The notes: generated from the sequence alone by a model not told the origin. Positions 36,231 through 48,975 are shown, counted from the first letter of the stretch. The stretch: 64,000 nucleotides of DNA from Siderastrea radians (GCA_964017195.1 OZ024890.1:49653593-49717592), one strand, 5' to 3'. Translations and numbers: made by a program.

Positions 36231-36885
36231 ATAATGTCTTCTAGAAAACCGAGACACATTTCAAAACCGCTTAAAACCGCCGAAGAGTTAACTTTGCCGG
36301 ATTTGAGCACGAAAAGATTGAAAAGATCACCCACTTGCATATATGCATGAACTTAGAATACTTACTCTTCCAGATGGTATGGTGATTAAGTTTGAGGAGA
36401 TTACAACGCTAGCTGGAGATTTTTATGGTTTGCCGAAATAACCAACTATTGCTCCTTTTAAGGGTGAAGAGGACTCTGCTTGCCACCAGCGCTTTACAGA
36501 TGCATACAATACTCTGGTGCGAGCTCCGAAGGAGGAATTACAGAAGGAGTTGGAACAAGCTGTTGGACACGTTGAACAAAGAATGCGTAGAAGGTGAAAG
36601 CGTTGATGCGAAAACATGGTGGTAGATGGCATGGTGCCCAGGAAAAAAAACTGAAGGATGTTGCAGTTAGCTGAAAATAACCACAAGCATTTCCTTCCTT
36701 ATGCACAGGATGCGTACCTGACTGGTCATCACTTGGCGATTAACAAAGCGAGAAAAGCCGGTGAATATCACAAGGATGACGTAAAACGAGGATACGCCAA
36801 AATAGCTTCTTCATTAAGCGTTTTCACTGGACGCGTTTGCCTCTCATTTTCTTGCTGACAGATTTGCCAGTGGACACATAAGGTG
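36231..36885 (+). pseudogene. Decayed HFLxDxFASGH-family gene (zinc phospholipase C/P1-nuclease-like)
   Basis: Plus-strand frames read in order ITTLAGDFYGLP, then an RFTDAYNTL...ELQKEL block, NNHKHFLPYAQDAYLTGHHLA, and finally SHFLADRFASGHIR. The order and the His-rich motifs fit a family of predicted zinc phospholipase C-like proteins found in bacteria and some eukaryotes. Stops and frame changes occur near 36440, 36598 and 36830, so it is not functional as it stands. It may be a retrocopy, as no introns are evident up to the AAG|GTGATT end. Family assignment by motif memory only. Confidence 0.4.
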
Positions 36886-38829
36886 ATTACAATTTCATGA
36901 TAGCCAGTTGTGTTTAATTTATTTATTGCCAATTGAGTCTTTCGAATTTTAAATTAGCCTGCACGGTACATCGAGACATCGTGTTATAGCGATTAAATTA
37001 TTATCAAACAAACTACGATCCCCTTTTTTAACTCGTGAATGGTGTTAAGCCAGAAATGAGTAATTCGAGAAACCCAAGTACTTCATGTTAAGCCACTGTA
37101 TAGTCTTCTTAACAATATGGTCTTCCAAATATTAAGCCAAGCAAATAAAGTAAGCAAAGTAACTCAAGTAAGGAAAGCAACTCCAGTAAGCTAAATAATT
37201 CAAGTAAAAGAAATGGAAGCTATATATTAAATATTAGGAATACTATAGGGAGATTATACAATTAGGGAGACTATATGGTGGCTTTACATGCAGCATTTCG
37301 ACAAGGTACTTGATCGGTCGCTTGATGGATCGAGAACGTTTAGTTATGCATGCAAATTTATGCATGTCAAATATTGCACTAAACCACCAAACAAGCAATG
37401 TTGCGCGCGTGGAAAGAGTTCGCTCCGACATGCTCAGCTATTGAAATCGTACACATAAATAAATTTCATCTATACAGCTGTGTATAACTGATTTTCGGAA
37501 ATCTCATTACCCTATTATGGTAAGCGTCGCGTGATGTTACCTTTTGGTCACCAAGGTCACACCGGAAGCTTTGCGTGTCTCCTAGCATGAACATATCATC
37601 GCCAGTTGCCGACGCGCGAAGGGACTGTTCAAGAAGTTCTAGTATGTAATCTATTGAACTGCTGCTCTAAATATTAATTAACGATCACAGCGGGCTCACG
37701 TGAGCTTGTACACCAAGCCAGTACCGACAGAGTTCCGACTTTGAAGTGGCGCTTTGTTGTTCTTTAATTTGAGCTGAAAGTAACCTTGTCTCACTCATCA
37801 GGTGACTTGTTTGACTGGCTGTGTCTCTGTTGATGGATCCTTTTAGACCCTCGATTTTCAACTTGGAACTCGATATGCGCAGTTCATGTTTCCATAAATA
37901 CACGCCGACGATACTGTGTGATTTCCTGTTTTTTGGTGAAACTAGACTAAAGCAGAGTGATTTATAACATGCAACACAACGCACGCTACGTCCTCGGAGA
38001 CCCTAAGGCAGATAGTCGGGGCGAGAGGCAAATAGAACGAGCGAAATCGGTGCGAGCTGGTGGGAGCGAAAGTTTACAAGACGGGCGGAAGAGCCCCGGG
38101 GAACATACCTTTAACGGACTAGTTCAAGAGCAATTTGCATTCTTGCTTCTGATTGAGCACAAATTTTGAGGCATTGTATGTTTTGTGCTCAATCAGCGAT
38201 CAGCTTATTTCACCGTTCCTTTCGTGACGTCTTATACGGAGTGTAACTTTGCTAAATCTTGTACCCAGATGTCACTCGTGCGTGCTGAAATCATAATCAC
38301 TGACTTTCCGTCTCACTCGTTCACTAGGCCTACCATCGAAGAAAGTTCCAGTAAAGTACAATGGGACTCACAAAGCTGAGAAATCGAGAAATTTGGCAAG
38401 GGTACTCAAGGCAAAAGAGAACAACAAGTACGAAAATCAGATTAAGGTATTGTGAAAAGCTCACACCTTAGGAACTTTTCGAAGCATGCGCTTAGGATTT
38501 ACATGCGAGCCACATGTCTTTGTGTTTGCTCCAAACTGCCCTCTTCTTCTTCTCGCCCTGACTACCTGCCCCTGGGTCTCCGAGGATGCGCGCGCTATTG
38601 ATATTAAAAACTCATACGACATATAGACGACACGTGTGAAGGCCCTGTTATATCGTTATAGACCCCTCCACATCCTTGTATGAGACGGTTGATCCATTTA
38701 GCTTTTCAACCACTCAAAGCAAACGATGCTACCGTGAAACAAACAACCGTCACTGCCGTCACAAGGATAGTGTACCACGTCAGCACGTTTTATGGTGACA
38801 CAACATAGACACGATACGTGCTGTGATTT
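36886..38829. other. No supported gene
   Basis: 37135-37205 repeats AAGTAAGCAA-like units. A 15-base hairpin (CTGATTGAGCACAAA and its complement) sits at about 38147-38196. A 99-codon minus-strand frame at 37685-37984 shows no domain I recognise. Confidence 0.4.
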
Positions 38830-39405
38830 AACGAACACACATACACTTTATTATACTTCATTCCATTACAGGGCTCTTCAGAAGCGCTCACAAGAATGGT
38901 AAATAAATATAAATATAAATAACCTAAAAAGGTAAATAAAAATTAGAATGCAAATACCTAATATGCGAATGAATTTTATAAAATAAATACGAAACAGCCT
39001 AAGGGACTGTTCGTTAATTATGGCTAAGAGGGGGCCGGTGTTTAGAAAGGGGGAGGGGGGTACATTTTTGATAAGCGTTCGAAAATGGGGAGTACATTTT
39101 TCGTTTCGGCAAAAAAATGGGAGTACACTTTTAGTTTTCGTATTTTTAACAATCTTTCTGCTTATGGAACGCTTTGAACTTCAAAAATCGGGGCCAACAG
39201 TGCACCTTCTCGTGTCAATTCTTGAAGGGATTTTCTCACAAGAACTACCACCTTTAGTGCTTCTCTGATTTTTACAACCTTTTTTCAGTCCAGGTGATGT
39301 ATAATAAGCTCTGTGTTCGGATTTTTCGATAGGTTAGTTCCTGCTCGGACACCTAAATTCTGCTCGAATTTTGCTCGGTATCCGAAAAAATTTCGGCCCC
39401 TCAGG

Positions 39406-40019
39406 CAGTCCGGGCCATAGACAGTTTTGTCTATATGACTACGTCATCAAATATGGCGTCCAGGTACAATTCCCAAGACCCTATACCGGGCCCAGTTTTT
39501 ACCCCTGCATTTTTGTCTCTGCTTGTTTTGTCCCTTGGGTCCCAATTCCCGTGAAAGAGGACCAACAGAGCTTCAAAGGCATTGGAACGTGAATGGTGTC
39601 AGTTCAAATGCAGCGAAGAAATCGGCTGTTGACGTCGAGCCGGACCATGTCTTGTTTGAAGCGTGCGAGAAGTTACCTGCTACCATGAAAATGGGAAATT
39701 GAGGTACGTCAGATTTTTTGCGTTCAAAAGAAAAATATAGCGGTAATCTTTAGTAAATTTCCTTCAGATCCATCGAAATGGTGGTTTAGTTCATATCGAC
39801 GGCCTTTATAAATCGCGATCGGGCACCATGGCCTATTAATTAGAGTTATGTCTTCTGCTGCTTATCGACTTTCTATTCCAAAGTTCGTTGATTTTGCTTT
39901 TCAGCTTATGGAAATAGAGCTTTCCTAAGTACAATTGTGACAGCCTTGTCCATTTGATCAAGATACAAAGGACACAGCTAATTAATTTGCGACACAGCTA
40001 AATTTGGCCGTAAATATTA

Positions 40020-40094
<75 letters not shown>

Positions 40095-41180
40095 GAGAGC
40101 TCAAGTTGTTGTGATACTGTTTGGACGTTTTGGCGGTTCGTAGAGCCCTTTAAAATCTTTGGATGTGCTAGCTTTGGGGCAATAAAGTAGGTTTTTGGAC
40201 TCAGTTTGATTGCAAGATTCCTAAAAGCTACTAAAAGCCGCTAAAAGGAGTGATATTTCAGTTCTCAAAGGATACGCGAGTTTCTAATTAATAAATAGGT
40301 CATACGATGTTTGCTTGCGGTTATCTGCAAGACATGTAACTTTCTTTATCACGGATGTCGTGAATGTGTAAAGGATCCAAGTTATTCTGAGACTGTTGCA
40401 GTTTTTTTTCATCACATAGAAGCTACTGCTTCTTACGTATGCATGGTTGTCGTTGAAATAATTAAAACATTGCACCTCCATTGTCTTATGGTGTTGTTAG
40501 CATCCAACAGATAGCTCTCCAGCAGTTAATTGCGCTTAGCTATCTTGACATAGGTTGTTGTTTGACCTTCCTGTGACGGTCTGTTTGTAGTTCATTAAAG
40601 ATTTTCTTAAAGCCTCCATTTGTTAAATCTGCAGCAGTTGAAATGCTGGTTCGTTAGAATCAAGAACGCTTCTCGTAAATGTATTGTTGTAATGAAGTTT
40701 TATTGTCCTCTCTTTCCTAGGATTGTATGAGGAGAACTCACTGTAATTTTTCGCCCCAAAACGGAGTAAAATTTCCAAAGAAATGAGCAGGGAGGCGGAG
40801 GAGCATACGTCCCGCGAGATTAAAATCGACGGCCCAAGAGATAGAGTTTGCAACCGAAGTGGTTCATCGAGTTCGCGTAACCGGGCTAGCGGAGTGTGAA
40901 AATGAAATGCATATGTCAGTAGATTTCGAAAATTCGACCAGATGTCGAAAGTTATTTGTGATGTGAAAATAAATAAATGATATGTCGAGTAATTTATTGC
41001 TAATTTTTACACTGTTCTCCTTCGCCAAAATAATATTACAATATGGCCGCCAGGCATGAGGCAGCAAGAAAAATAAAAACAGTCCCAGTCCCTCTCGGCC
41101 AAATGAGTTTGTTTTGGTTATGTCTAGACCAATCACATTGCTAGAAATCATACAGACAAAACTGTCTATGGCCCGGACTG
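39406..41180. mobile_element. Inner element with 33-base inverted repeats and TCAGG duplication
   Basis: Both ends start CAGTCCGGGCCATAGACAGT and match over 33 bases with one difference (39406-39438, 41148-41180). TCAGG flanks it (39401-39405, 41181-41185). The 1775-base body has a long (GA)n tract at 40023-40099 and no recognised transposase. The superfamily is uncertain: a 5-base duplication would suit few known groups. Confidence 0.75.
40023..40099. repeat. (GA)n microsatellite
   Basis: Almost pure GA over about 77 bases with one GGG interruption, inside the inner nested element. Confidence 0.95.
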
Positions 41181-41861
41181 TCAGGCCTTATGTAATTATG
41201 CAAGTATGGAAGGAAGCCTGGGCCTAACCCCTAATACTCGATAGATAGATATTCATAATACTCCTAATACTCGATGGATATTCATTTTGAATAGCAAAAT
41301 GAATATCTATACATATATCTATATCCTAAAACTAATAGATATTTATTTTGCTTAGCAGAATGAGTATTAGTATTCATCTTAGTTTGTGAGCACGTTGTAG
41401 CTAATAATCAGTCATCAATCACAAGGTATTTTCCATTTGTTTTGTGTTTAGTTTTCAATCAGTTTTCTTACAACTGTTACGCATATTTCCGTTATTCTGC
41501 TCAAATTATGCTCGAAAATGCCTTATTTTGCCGGCAGAATGCTCGCCTCGAAAATCGCTGATTCTGCTCGAAATTCTTCCGGGAAAATTTTTCCAAGCCT
41601 ATTCGGCAATTCGGTAGCGATAGATAATAAATTCCTAGGCAATATGCCCTGCCTGGACGAGGGAACTGGGACTGAGGAAACCTCAGATCAAACAGGTGGA
41701 GGGAGGGAAGGTACAGATTTTGTACAGCACATAAGTCGGGAGGGTAAGTTTTTTGTAAATACGCAGTATTAGGGGGGGGGGGACGTTTTTCACTGTGCCT
41801 TTTATAGAAGTAAACACCGCCCTTCCCCTTCCTCAGCCATAATTAACGAACAGTCCCTAAA

Positions 41862-42290
41862 ATAGCCTAAAATATAAAATTCCAATTATTAAGAAATTCG
41901 TTCAAAAGCTTTCTTCACATTGCAAACTTGAAAATGTTAATATTTTTACAAACTTTTAGTCTATCACTTAGGTCATTCCAAAGCTTAACTGCTTGGTAAT
42001 AAAAAGAGCGCTGACCTGTGTTTGTTTTAAGAGGCGGAATATCTAATAACTGATCACGAGAGCTTCTAGTTTGACGGCTTGAAATGCTAAATCGTTTGAC
42101 AAACGTATCCGCTAAGTAACCTGGAGCCATTCCATTCATACACTTAAAAACTACAGTAGCTTTCCTAAGATATAACTGCTTTCTAATTGATAAGTATACA
42201 TACATATCTTTTTTCCCTGAATAAATTGCCATTAAATTGTAATAAATAAAATGTTTAAGAATTTCCAAGAAACTCTTTTTACTGTTAAAT
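41862..42290 (-). mobile_element. C-terminal fragment of a second non-LTR retrotransposon
   Basis: The minus strand from 42268 reads through RKATVVFKCMNGMAPGYLAD, RSSRDQLLDIPPLKTNTGQR and YQAVKLWNDL, the usual end of CR1/L2-type polymerases, and stops at 41915. The 3' untranslated part seems to continue on the far side of the Harbinger-like element (about 38999 down to 38880), where the same CCTAAA-type sequence resumes. It is 5'-truncated. Confidence 0.7.
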
Positions 42291-42814
42291 TGGCTAAACC
42301 TGTAATTTGCGTTGCGACTGGTACGGAGTGAACTTCATGCAGGTCCACAAACAAGTTGCTTTAGCTATAGCATTGCGGTCCTTTATTCTTTCCAAGACAT
42401 TGAGTATTTACATGCATCTCTTCGACATCGACCACTAATATGAAGCGTAAGAGGGGTGGTATAATAAAAAACGTATTGCTTTGAGTTTGGTCGGGCTGGA
42501 CGGGAAAATATTTGGCTCTCAGTCATGGCACAGGGACCTCGATGAACCCATCAGGCCCTCCCACTCAGTCAATAAGTTCATATTCTGTATTAAAGATACC
42601 TTATTGAACTAAGTTTTATGAGTTCACAAGAATTTGTACAATGATTAATGGGCACTGCTTGTGATATTTATATCAAATCTGTATATTAGTGCCTTAATTA
42701 ATGCATAGCAGGTTTAGCGCTTTATTATTGATTGTGAACTCTAAAAGCGCGCTTCAGTTCTTCACTGAAAAAGTGAAGCGCTTTCAAACGCTTGGTTTCT
42801 AAGTGTCACTCTCA

Positions 42815-42990
42815 AATGCTTGGTACGTTTGCGGTGCAAATAGTTTTAAGGAAGTCACTCGCTACCAGAGCGTTCCTAGCAAGGCTAAAACTCAGGCAGA
42901 AGATGCTCAAGAATATCATTTGCTATCCAACGTTTCCTGGCCGCTGAGCCACTTGTAGAAGAGTATCTAGGCTCACATCAATTGACTACG
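42815..42990 (+). pseudogene. Relic of the DUF885 last exon
   Basis: A plus-strand frame gives SFKEVTRYQSVP, matching AFKHITRYQSAP in the last exon of the gene ending at 18453. This is followed by YHLLS and LSHL...SI segments that match its HYHLLS and LSYLEQSI. About 70 bases are deleted between the blocks and stops interrupt the rest. It shows that a second DUF885 gene once existed here, or that an exon was duplicated. Confidence 0.65.
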
Positions 42991-43095
42991 TAAACTTGCG
43001 AACAGTTTGAAAACAGCAAGAACTCAGTTTAGGTTATTCAGCTGCAAATTGTTAGCGTCATCGGTAAGTGCAAATATGTGTACCCGTATTTATTG

Positions 43096-43249
43096 AGTAG
43101 TCCAGTACCTCTTGTGAACCTATAATTTCAGAGGCATTCTAAAACAATATTGCTCATTGTCTTCAGGGATAGGTGCATTGTTTGTGCCCTTATCTTATTG
43201 TTCTTATGGCCAATCATGTGAGATGTTCAATGAGGTGCTGGTCGACTCT
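43096..43249 (-). mobile_element. Second copy of the 154-base hAT-like MITE
   Basis: Nearly base-for-base the reverse complement of 33241-33394. The flanks ATTTATTG (43088-43095) and ATTTATTA (43250-43257) form an 8-base duplication with one difference. Confidence 0.8.
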
Positions 43250-43976
43250 ATTTATTACGCCCTTGGAAAAATGTCCGTTCATTTTTCATTTGTTCAATTT
43301 TTTTATTTGAGCGTGGGTCAACTATGACAAATAAACAAATAATTACACGAGTAATAATAATAACGGTTAACAGCAAAGTATTCTGGAATACATTTTATAT
43401 TATTACTTACAAAGCACTTGTGTCTGTCCTTGCGCGTCAGCCTGGGGTAACATTCCTGTTAAGCTGCTTCTAATTAGACTGTACGAAGGATCGCCAGAGT
43501 AAATGTTCCTGATACATTTTTGCATGCTTGTACCCTTTTATGCACTAGGGTCAAAACATCTACCTTGCCTTTGTCCTTGGAATGCCAGGAAATACTATTG
43601 CTAGTGCACGCTTCTTCTAAGGCAATCGAAAGGTACAAAGGTAGATTGTTGAGAACAGCCGACGCACAAAATCGAATTTATGTGAAATAGACTCTGATAT
43701 ATTCAGGTGTCTGAGTAAAATGTAGTAAACGAAATTGTCACAATTTCAATTAAAAGAGAGTATGTCTTGATTAGTAGAATCTATTGGCACAGCTTGTGTC
43801 GAGCAGTTCAATTTAACCTCTTCCCTCTTCCCTTCTAAGAAACAAGGAAAATGAATTTAAAATAAGGGAAAAAAAGAGAAGGTCTTGAAAACAAACTTTT
43901 GAAGATCATTTTTCTCAACCATATCCTTAAAATCCGACCGGTTCTGTTTTAAAGACAGCGAACAAGGCGAGTTAAA

Positions 43977-44024
<48 letters not shown>

Positions 44025-44036
44025 AAAAAAGAGAGA
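43977..44036. repeat. (AAAG)n microsatellite
   Basis: Fourteen or so AAAG units upstream of the promoter block of copy D. The stretch 43258-44100 otherwise shows no gene. Confidence 0.9.
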
Positions 44037-44112
44037 GATTTGCGTCATTTTACCATGGGGTGAGCAAATGTCAACTGTCAAAAAATACACCACGATAAAT
44101 GAAAAATAACGA

Positions 44113-44228
44113 TCTGATTGGCTTGTTATTTTGGGTGATTACGAAATTCCTAGTCTAACTCCGTAAGTGATTGTATTAGACTATTAGCGTTTGTCGGAGT
44201 CGTGCATTTACGCTTTAAGGTCTTAAAG
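44113..44228 (+). promoter_or_regulatory. Conserved upstream block of pentraxin copy D
   Basis: GATTGGCTTGTTATTTTGGG, GATTGTATTA and GCGTTTGTCGGAGTCGTGCA occur in the order and spacing seen before copies B and C, ending about 10 bases before the ATG. Confidence 0.45.
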
Positions 44229-47195
44229 ATGATGGCAAGAGGTCTGTTATCTCTGATTCTCGCTCTGTTTGCCTTGTTCGGATACGCAAACAGCACCAAT
44301 AGCCCATCTCTGTCCGCGTGTCACTGCCGTCCAGTGATAAACGTCGCCATAGAGGGCAATCAGTGCGATTTGTGCGATGCAAATAAACAGCTGCTACAGG
44401 AGGTGAATGGTTTGAAGAAAGAACTGGAAACGATAAAGAATCGAATCAGCACGACTCAGCCGGGTAAGTGAGGAGTTGATGAATACACTAAATTCGCAAA
44501 TAGTAAGCAAATGACTAGCAAAGCAGAAGAAACCATATACCTAAGGCTTCCTCACTCTGTGGTGTCTTTGAGTCAGTGGAATCTTTCATATTTTGTCATT
44601 TATTTCACATTGAAAAAGTCAGGAATCATTCATGCAAGTAGAGATCGGAAACGTGAGTGTCGCTGCGTCCATTTCTAAAAGAAAAGCAGCTTATGATTCA
44701 CGTCCTTTTCATGTCAAGGGTATTTTGTAATGTCATCCGTGGCATAGATTTTTTGTTTTTGTTGGCTTTGTCAAACAAAGAGTCTGACCTGCGGCACGTT
44801 GTGAAAACAATTCGTTGGACGATTGACCTTCAATCTTACTGCAGTCGTGCCACATTTTTGATCCACTCCTCCCCAGTCGGGACCTAAATATAAAGGGGTT
44901 ATGAGCTGTAATTGAACAGCACGACCAATATGACTAACCAGTGAGTGGTACCAGTTGTATGAGGCAAATCTGGATCAGTAGCAAAGATACATAAAACAGT
45001 GGGCAAACAGCTGCGTGCGGGCAGAAAAACGCACAGAAGCTACATTGTAGAAATAGAAAAAAATATATTGTGTCCAGTGTATACCTGAAAGTTTTTTCTG
45101 ACGCAAACATCAATTTGAAAAGATTAAAGGATTAAAAGATTAAAAGTTATTTTCACGCATTGGCTATCGGTGCTGCAACGAGAAAAGCAACCAAATGTAC
45201 TATACTTCCTGGGAATACCTCCGTAAAATATTAGTTTACAGTCCCCCAGTTATAAGCTCACCTTGTTATTGGCCCATCTACCTGTTAACAGAAATTATAG
45301 TCCAATAATAACCCCCCTGATATAAGCCCCTTTTATTTATCCTTGTTTCTCAAATAAAACTACTTTTAGAGAACAAAGTACAACTTCAGTTGTCTTCTGT
45401 TTTCCTTTCCAGTTGTTTTCCATTCCAGTTGCATTGACATTGTTAGAGTTTTATAGTTGTTTTTGTTCCAAATAGTATTGAACTACATTTTTTCGAAATA
45501 ACGGTATTGAACGAAATTCCCGATTTATTGTGATGTTTCAATGCCCAAAGACGTGAGTAAATAGAGAACGCATTTGGATAGCACTATATGTTATTCTTTA
45601 TTTGTTTCTTATCTGCTGTGAAAATCCTATAAGGATGCTACAGGATTTTCTAGGATCCACTAAGATCGCACAGGATCCTGTTGGATCATACAGAATCCTA
45701 TCTTATCCAGGATCCTCATGTTTGGTGGGATCCTACCTAGGATCCTGTGAAATCTTTAAGAATCCTGCACAAGGATCCTTGACAAATGACTGTAAGGATC
45801 GTTACAGGATTCTGAAAGATCGTTACAGCATCCTTAAGGATCGTTGCAGGATCCTCAAAGATCGTTGCAGGATCCTCAAGGACTGTCGCATGATCCTCAG
45901 GGATCGTGCATGATCCTCAAAGATCGTTGCAGGGACCTCAAGAATGTTTGCAAGATCAAGCAGGGGTCACCCCCAAGATCATCAAACAGATCTTCAAAGA
46001 TCTTTAAAGATCTTTCTAAGATTTCCACCAGCCCCCTCCCCCCTCCCCCCCACCCCACCCGTTTGTAAGCCTACCCAAAACCCCTTTCGAATTTGTATAA
46101 GCTCATGGCTTATAAGCCGGATTGTCAACGGTATCCTGTTAGCTGACGAGTGTTTATTTGTCTGATGGTCTGTTTTATGTCTTAACAGGTTTGCCAACTA
46201 GTTCATACGACCTTTATTTCACAAATCGTGGGACAAGTGATTATGTCATCCACCATGGCTTGCAGATAACCAACGCCTTTACTATCTGCTTCCGAGTGCG
46301 TACGACAGACAAGACAGGAGATGACCAAGCGGTCGTGAGCTATAGCCTATCCGGGAACTACAACGAAGTTCTTATTAACAAGATGTCAAACATTCAAATC
46401 CTCGTCAACGAAAACGTGATGTACGAAAAAAATTGTCAAATAATATCGTTGCAAAACAAGTTTTTTGTGAACTTAATAAAAGAGCAAAGAAAAGGTTTAA
46501 GGCAGCGAGTTGTTATGCAAAACTCTTTTGAATTTAAATACCATAACCACACTCTGTTGATAAAATTGCTGAACTGTTAATTTAACTTCATAATAGCTTT
46601 TAATTCTTTTCTTAATCAATTATTTAATTAATTATTTTCCACAACGTTCTGACAATATCTTGTCTAAAGCGCCGAGAAAATACAAGCCCTGCGCAAAACC
46701 AATGGCTACCTTATATGTAGGCGCATATTATGTCACCATACTCAAATGCTCTATTTCACTGAAAGCGTGCTACCCAGTAACAAATTCAGTGTTTGCTTTT
46801 CTTCTCAGACGGACTGGTGTATCTGTAAATGACGGTGACTGGCATCAAATCTGTACTTCATGGGAGAATAAAGTTGGCTCGTGGAAAACTTACAAAGATG
46901 GTGCCTTGCAATCCAGTGGGTCTGGACTCAAGAGAGGTTACGTCATTAAAACCAACGGAATCCTCATCGTTGGACAAGAACAAGATTCATTTGGAGGAAG
47001 ATTCGATGCATCGCAAAGCTATATTGGAGAACTCACTGATCTGAACATCTGGAACAGAGTTCTCTCCGCAAGTGAAATATCCAAGCTGTCGAAGTTGTGC
47101 CATGGCGGGCGGGTAATGTCAAGAAATGGTCTGATTTTAAAGTTGGAATAAGAGGCAACGTTAGAGTTGTTTCACCATCGGCTTGCGAGGTGTAA
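44229..47195 (+). CDS. Secreted pentraxin-like protein, copy D (altered C-terminus)
   Basis: Exons 44229-44463, 46189-46420 and 46809-47151 join in frame to 269 residues. Exon 1 gives signal peptide, CHC and CDLC cysteines and the helix. Exon 2 is intact, and exon 3 carries HQICTSW and GQEQDSFGG. One G is missing from the run at 47111-47113 (four in A and C), so after CHGGR the frame changes and ends at 47151 instead of at the family stop (47193-47195). The last ~27 residues, including the final cysteine, are replaced by 12 others. The core fold could still form; folding and disulfide pairing may suffer. An assembly error in the G run is possible. Confidence 0.75.
45633..45955. repeat. GGATCCT-rich region with a 21-base tandem core
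   Basis: From about 45797 units such as GATCGTTGCAGGATCCTCAAG repeat at a 21-base period for seven or so copies. The preceding 150 bases are scattered GGATCCT motifs. It lies in intron 1 of copy D. Because 21 is a multiple of three, an open frame runs through it, but this is a by-product. Confidence 0.75.
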
Positions 47196-48975
47196 AACAC
47201 GATCATTCAACATTAAATGCTGCTTTCTTAACAATAAAAAAGGCACACGTAGTCGTCTGTAATGTTATAAAGTCACAACTGCGATTTCCACCTCAGTCTT
47301 TTATTAACTCGGTTTTCTAAATCAGTCAAGATTGAAAAAGAAAAAAACAATTGGCTTGAATAGCGCATAAAAGTTCTTACGGGAATTTAGTGATTGACGA
47401 CTATAGCTTCTGCATGTTATATTAATTGATATATATTTTGCTTTCACTGAGCCAGAGTTATAAATTTGCAATTTTTAACAGCCGGATTTTCATTGTGTAA
47501 TCTCAATTGCAATATGAAATTACTCAAGGAAAGGCACGTGGCTGAGAGTTTTGGTGTGTAGACGCACGGCACTTGTTTTGCACAATCTAATCGGTGATCG
47601 TTTCTTTATTGAAGTTCATTGATATCTGATCGTCTGTGTAAATTGCTGCCCTTTACTTGGGTTAAGTCAAAGAAGAAGTCTTCTCCTTCTTTCTAGTAAA
47701 CTGCGTGATGGTCTATAATCCCCGCGAACTTAATCACCGGCTACCGTTTAGAAACGTAAATATTCTGCGTTCTTCTATCCCTAGGCAGCTGCAAATACTG
47801 TTTCCATTCCGGATTCACTCTTTCCGGGGAAAGAGGTTATTTTGTATTATCTTAACCTAAGATAGGAACCTGCAGACAAACATTGATTAATTCGGGACCT
47901 GTTTGACCTAAAGTTACTGCTACAATTCATAACCAGATATGGTGTGGATCAACTCAACATTCTTCAGAGTTAAAGTCCTGACAGACTATTATACTTTTTC
48001 TTCTAGTAAAACCAATAATAACATACCTATCATTTTCTCTCCACTAAACAACTAGAAACTAAACTGTATATACCAAATATATAAAAATTAATGTATTTGG
48101 GGAGCGTCCAACCCGATGCAAGGTCCCCCCCCCTGGGGGGGATGAACTCCCATATGAACGGTAACGGGGGTGCTCGTGAAAAATTCGAAAGGTACCCCTA
48201 AAAGATCCCCGTAACTCTTTCCATGGGTCTGGCTTGAACTGATTGTCACCCTAATGAGGTACAACCCTTATGAGGTCCTGGCATATTATTTATTAATAAT
48301 GTTATTTTTTTGGGGGGGGCGGGGGGGGAGTGGGAAGGCTTAATATGCTAACGCATAACAGGACAACTTAAAAGGTGACAATTTTAGATTTTAAAACCCT
48401 AACTGGTACCAAACCACGAATCAGAAAACCCCAGCTAAAAGTTATGACGCCCACCCCCGTCACAATAACTAATACGTCGGCTCACACTTGTTTCAGGGTT
48501 CATAAGTACACTAGTGCGCTTGGTACTTATATGCAGTGTGAAAAAACCTTTCTGAGGTCTTCTTTTCAAAAATCCGACTTACGTTCCAACAATCGTAATT
48601 AAAGGCAGTCAACTCTTTGTACTGAGATATTAACGCGGAAAAGTATTGAACATCAGATGAATGAAATTAAGAGCGACTTTCAGTAAAAATCAAGCAAAAT
48701 TTCAATTTCGCGGCAGTAGTTGAAAAATCGATTTCTTTCGTATTTTGCATATAATTAGGTATTAGTAAAGCTAGAAACCTGATGTGGTTCGTTTTCGCCA
48801 GAAGCGCCTTATTTTCGAATAAAACGAGGAAATCGATTCTCGGGTTCGAGAGGTCAAAATCACAGGAAATTAATCTTGAAAATCAGTACTATAAACCTGC
48901 ATCATGCTGGTAAACTAAAGCGTAGAGAAAAAGATAGGCACTTTCTATCGACAGATCAGGCTTTTTCGTTAACTA
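47196..48975. other. 3' flank of copy D; no further gene seen
   Basis: It matches the 3' flanks of copies A and C in blocks (for example TTACTTGGGTTAAGTCAAAG near 47650). Poly-C and poly-G tracts lie near 48125 and 48310. The signal-peptide exon seen after A was not found here. Confidence 0.45.

Larger units (their letters stand above)
39003..41858. mobile_element. Harbinger-like element with TAA duplication, carrying a nested insertion
   Basis: GGGACTGTTCGTTAATTATG begins the left end, and its exact complement closes the right end. TAA lies at 39000-39002 and 41859-41861. GGG ends with a TWA target fit PIF/Harbinger. After removing the inner element, about 1.08 kb remains, without a transposase. 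It split a retroelement 3' region. Confidence 0.75.

Noticed and set aside
37780..37830. CTGATGAG on the minus strand
   Set aside because: No GAAAC or stems follow.
37685..37984. 99-codon minus-strand frame
   Set aside because: No recognised motif or supporting context.
45602..46068. Open frames with seven-residue repeats (DRCRILK type)
   Set aside because: Produced by the 21-base tandem repeat.
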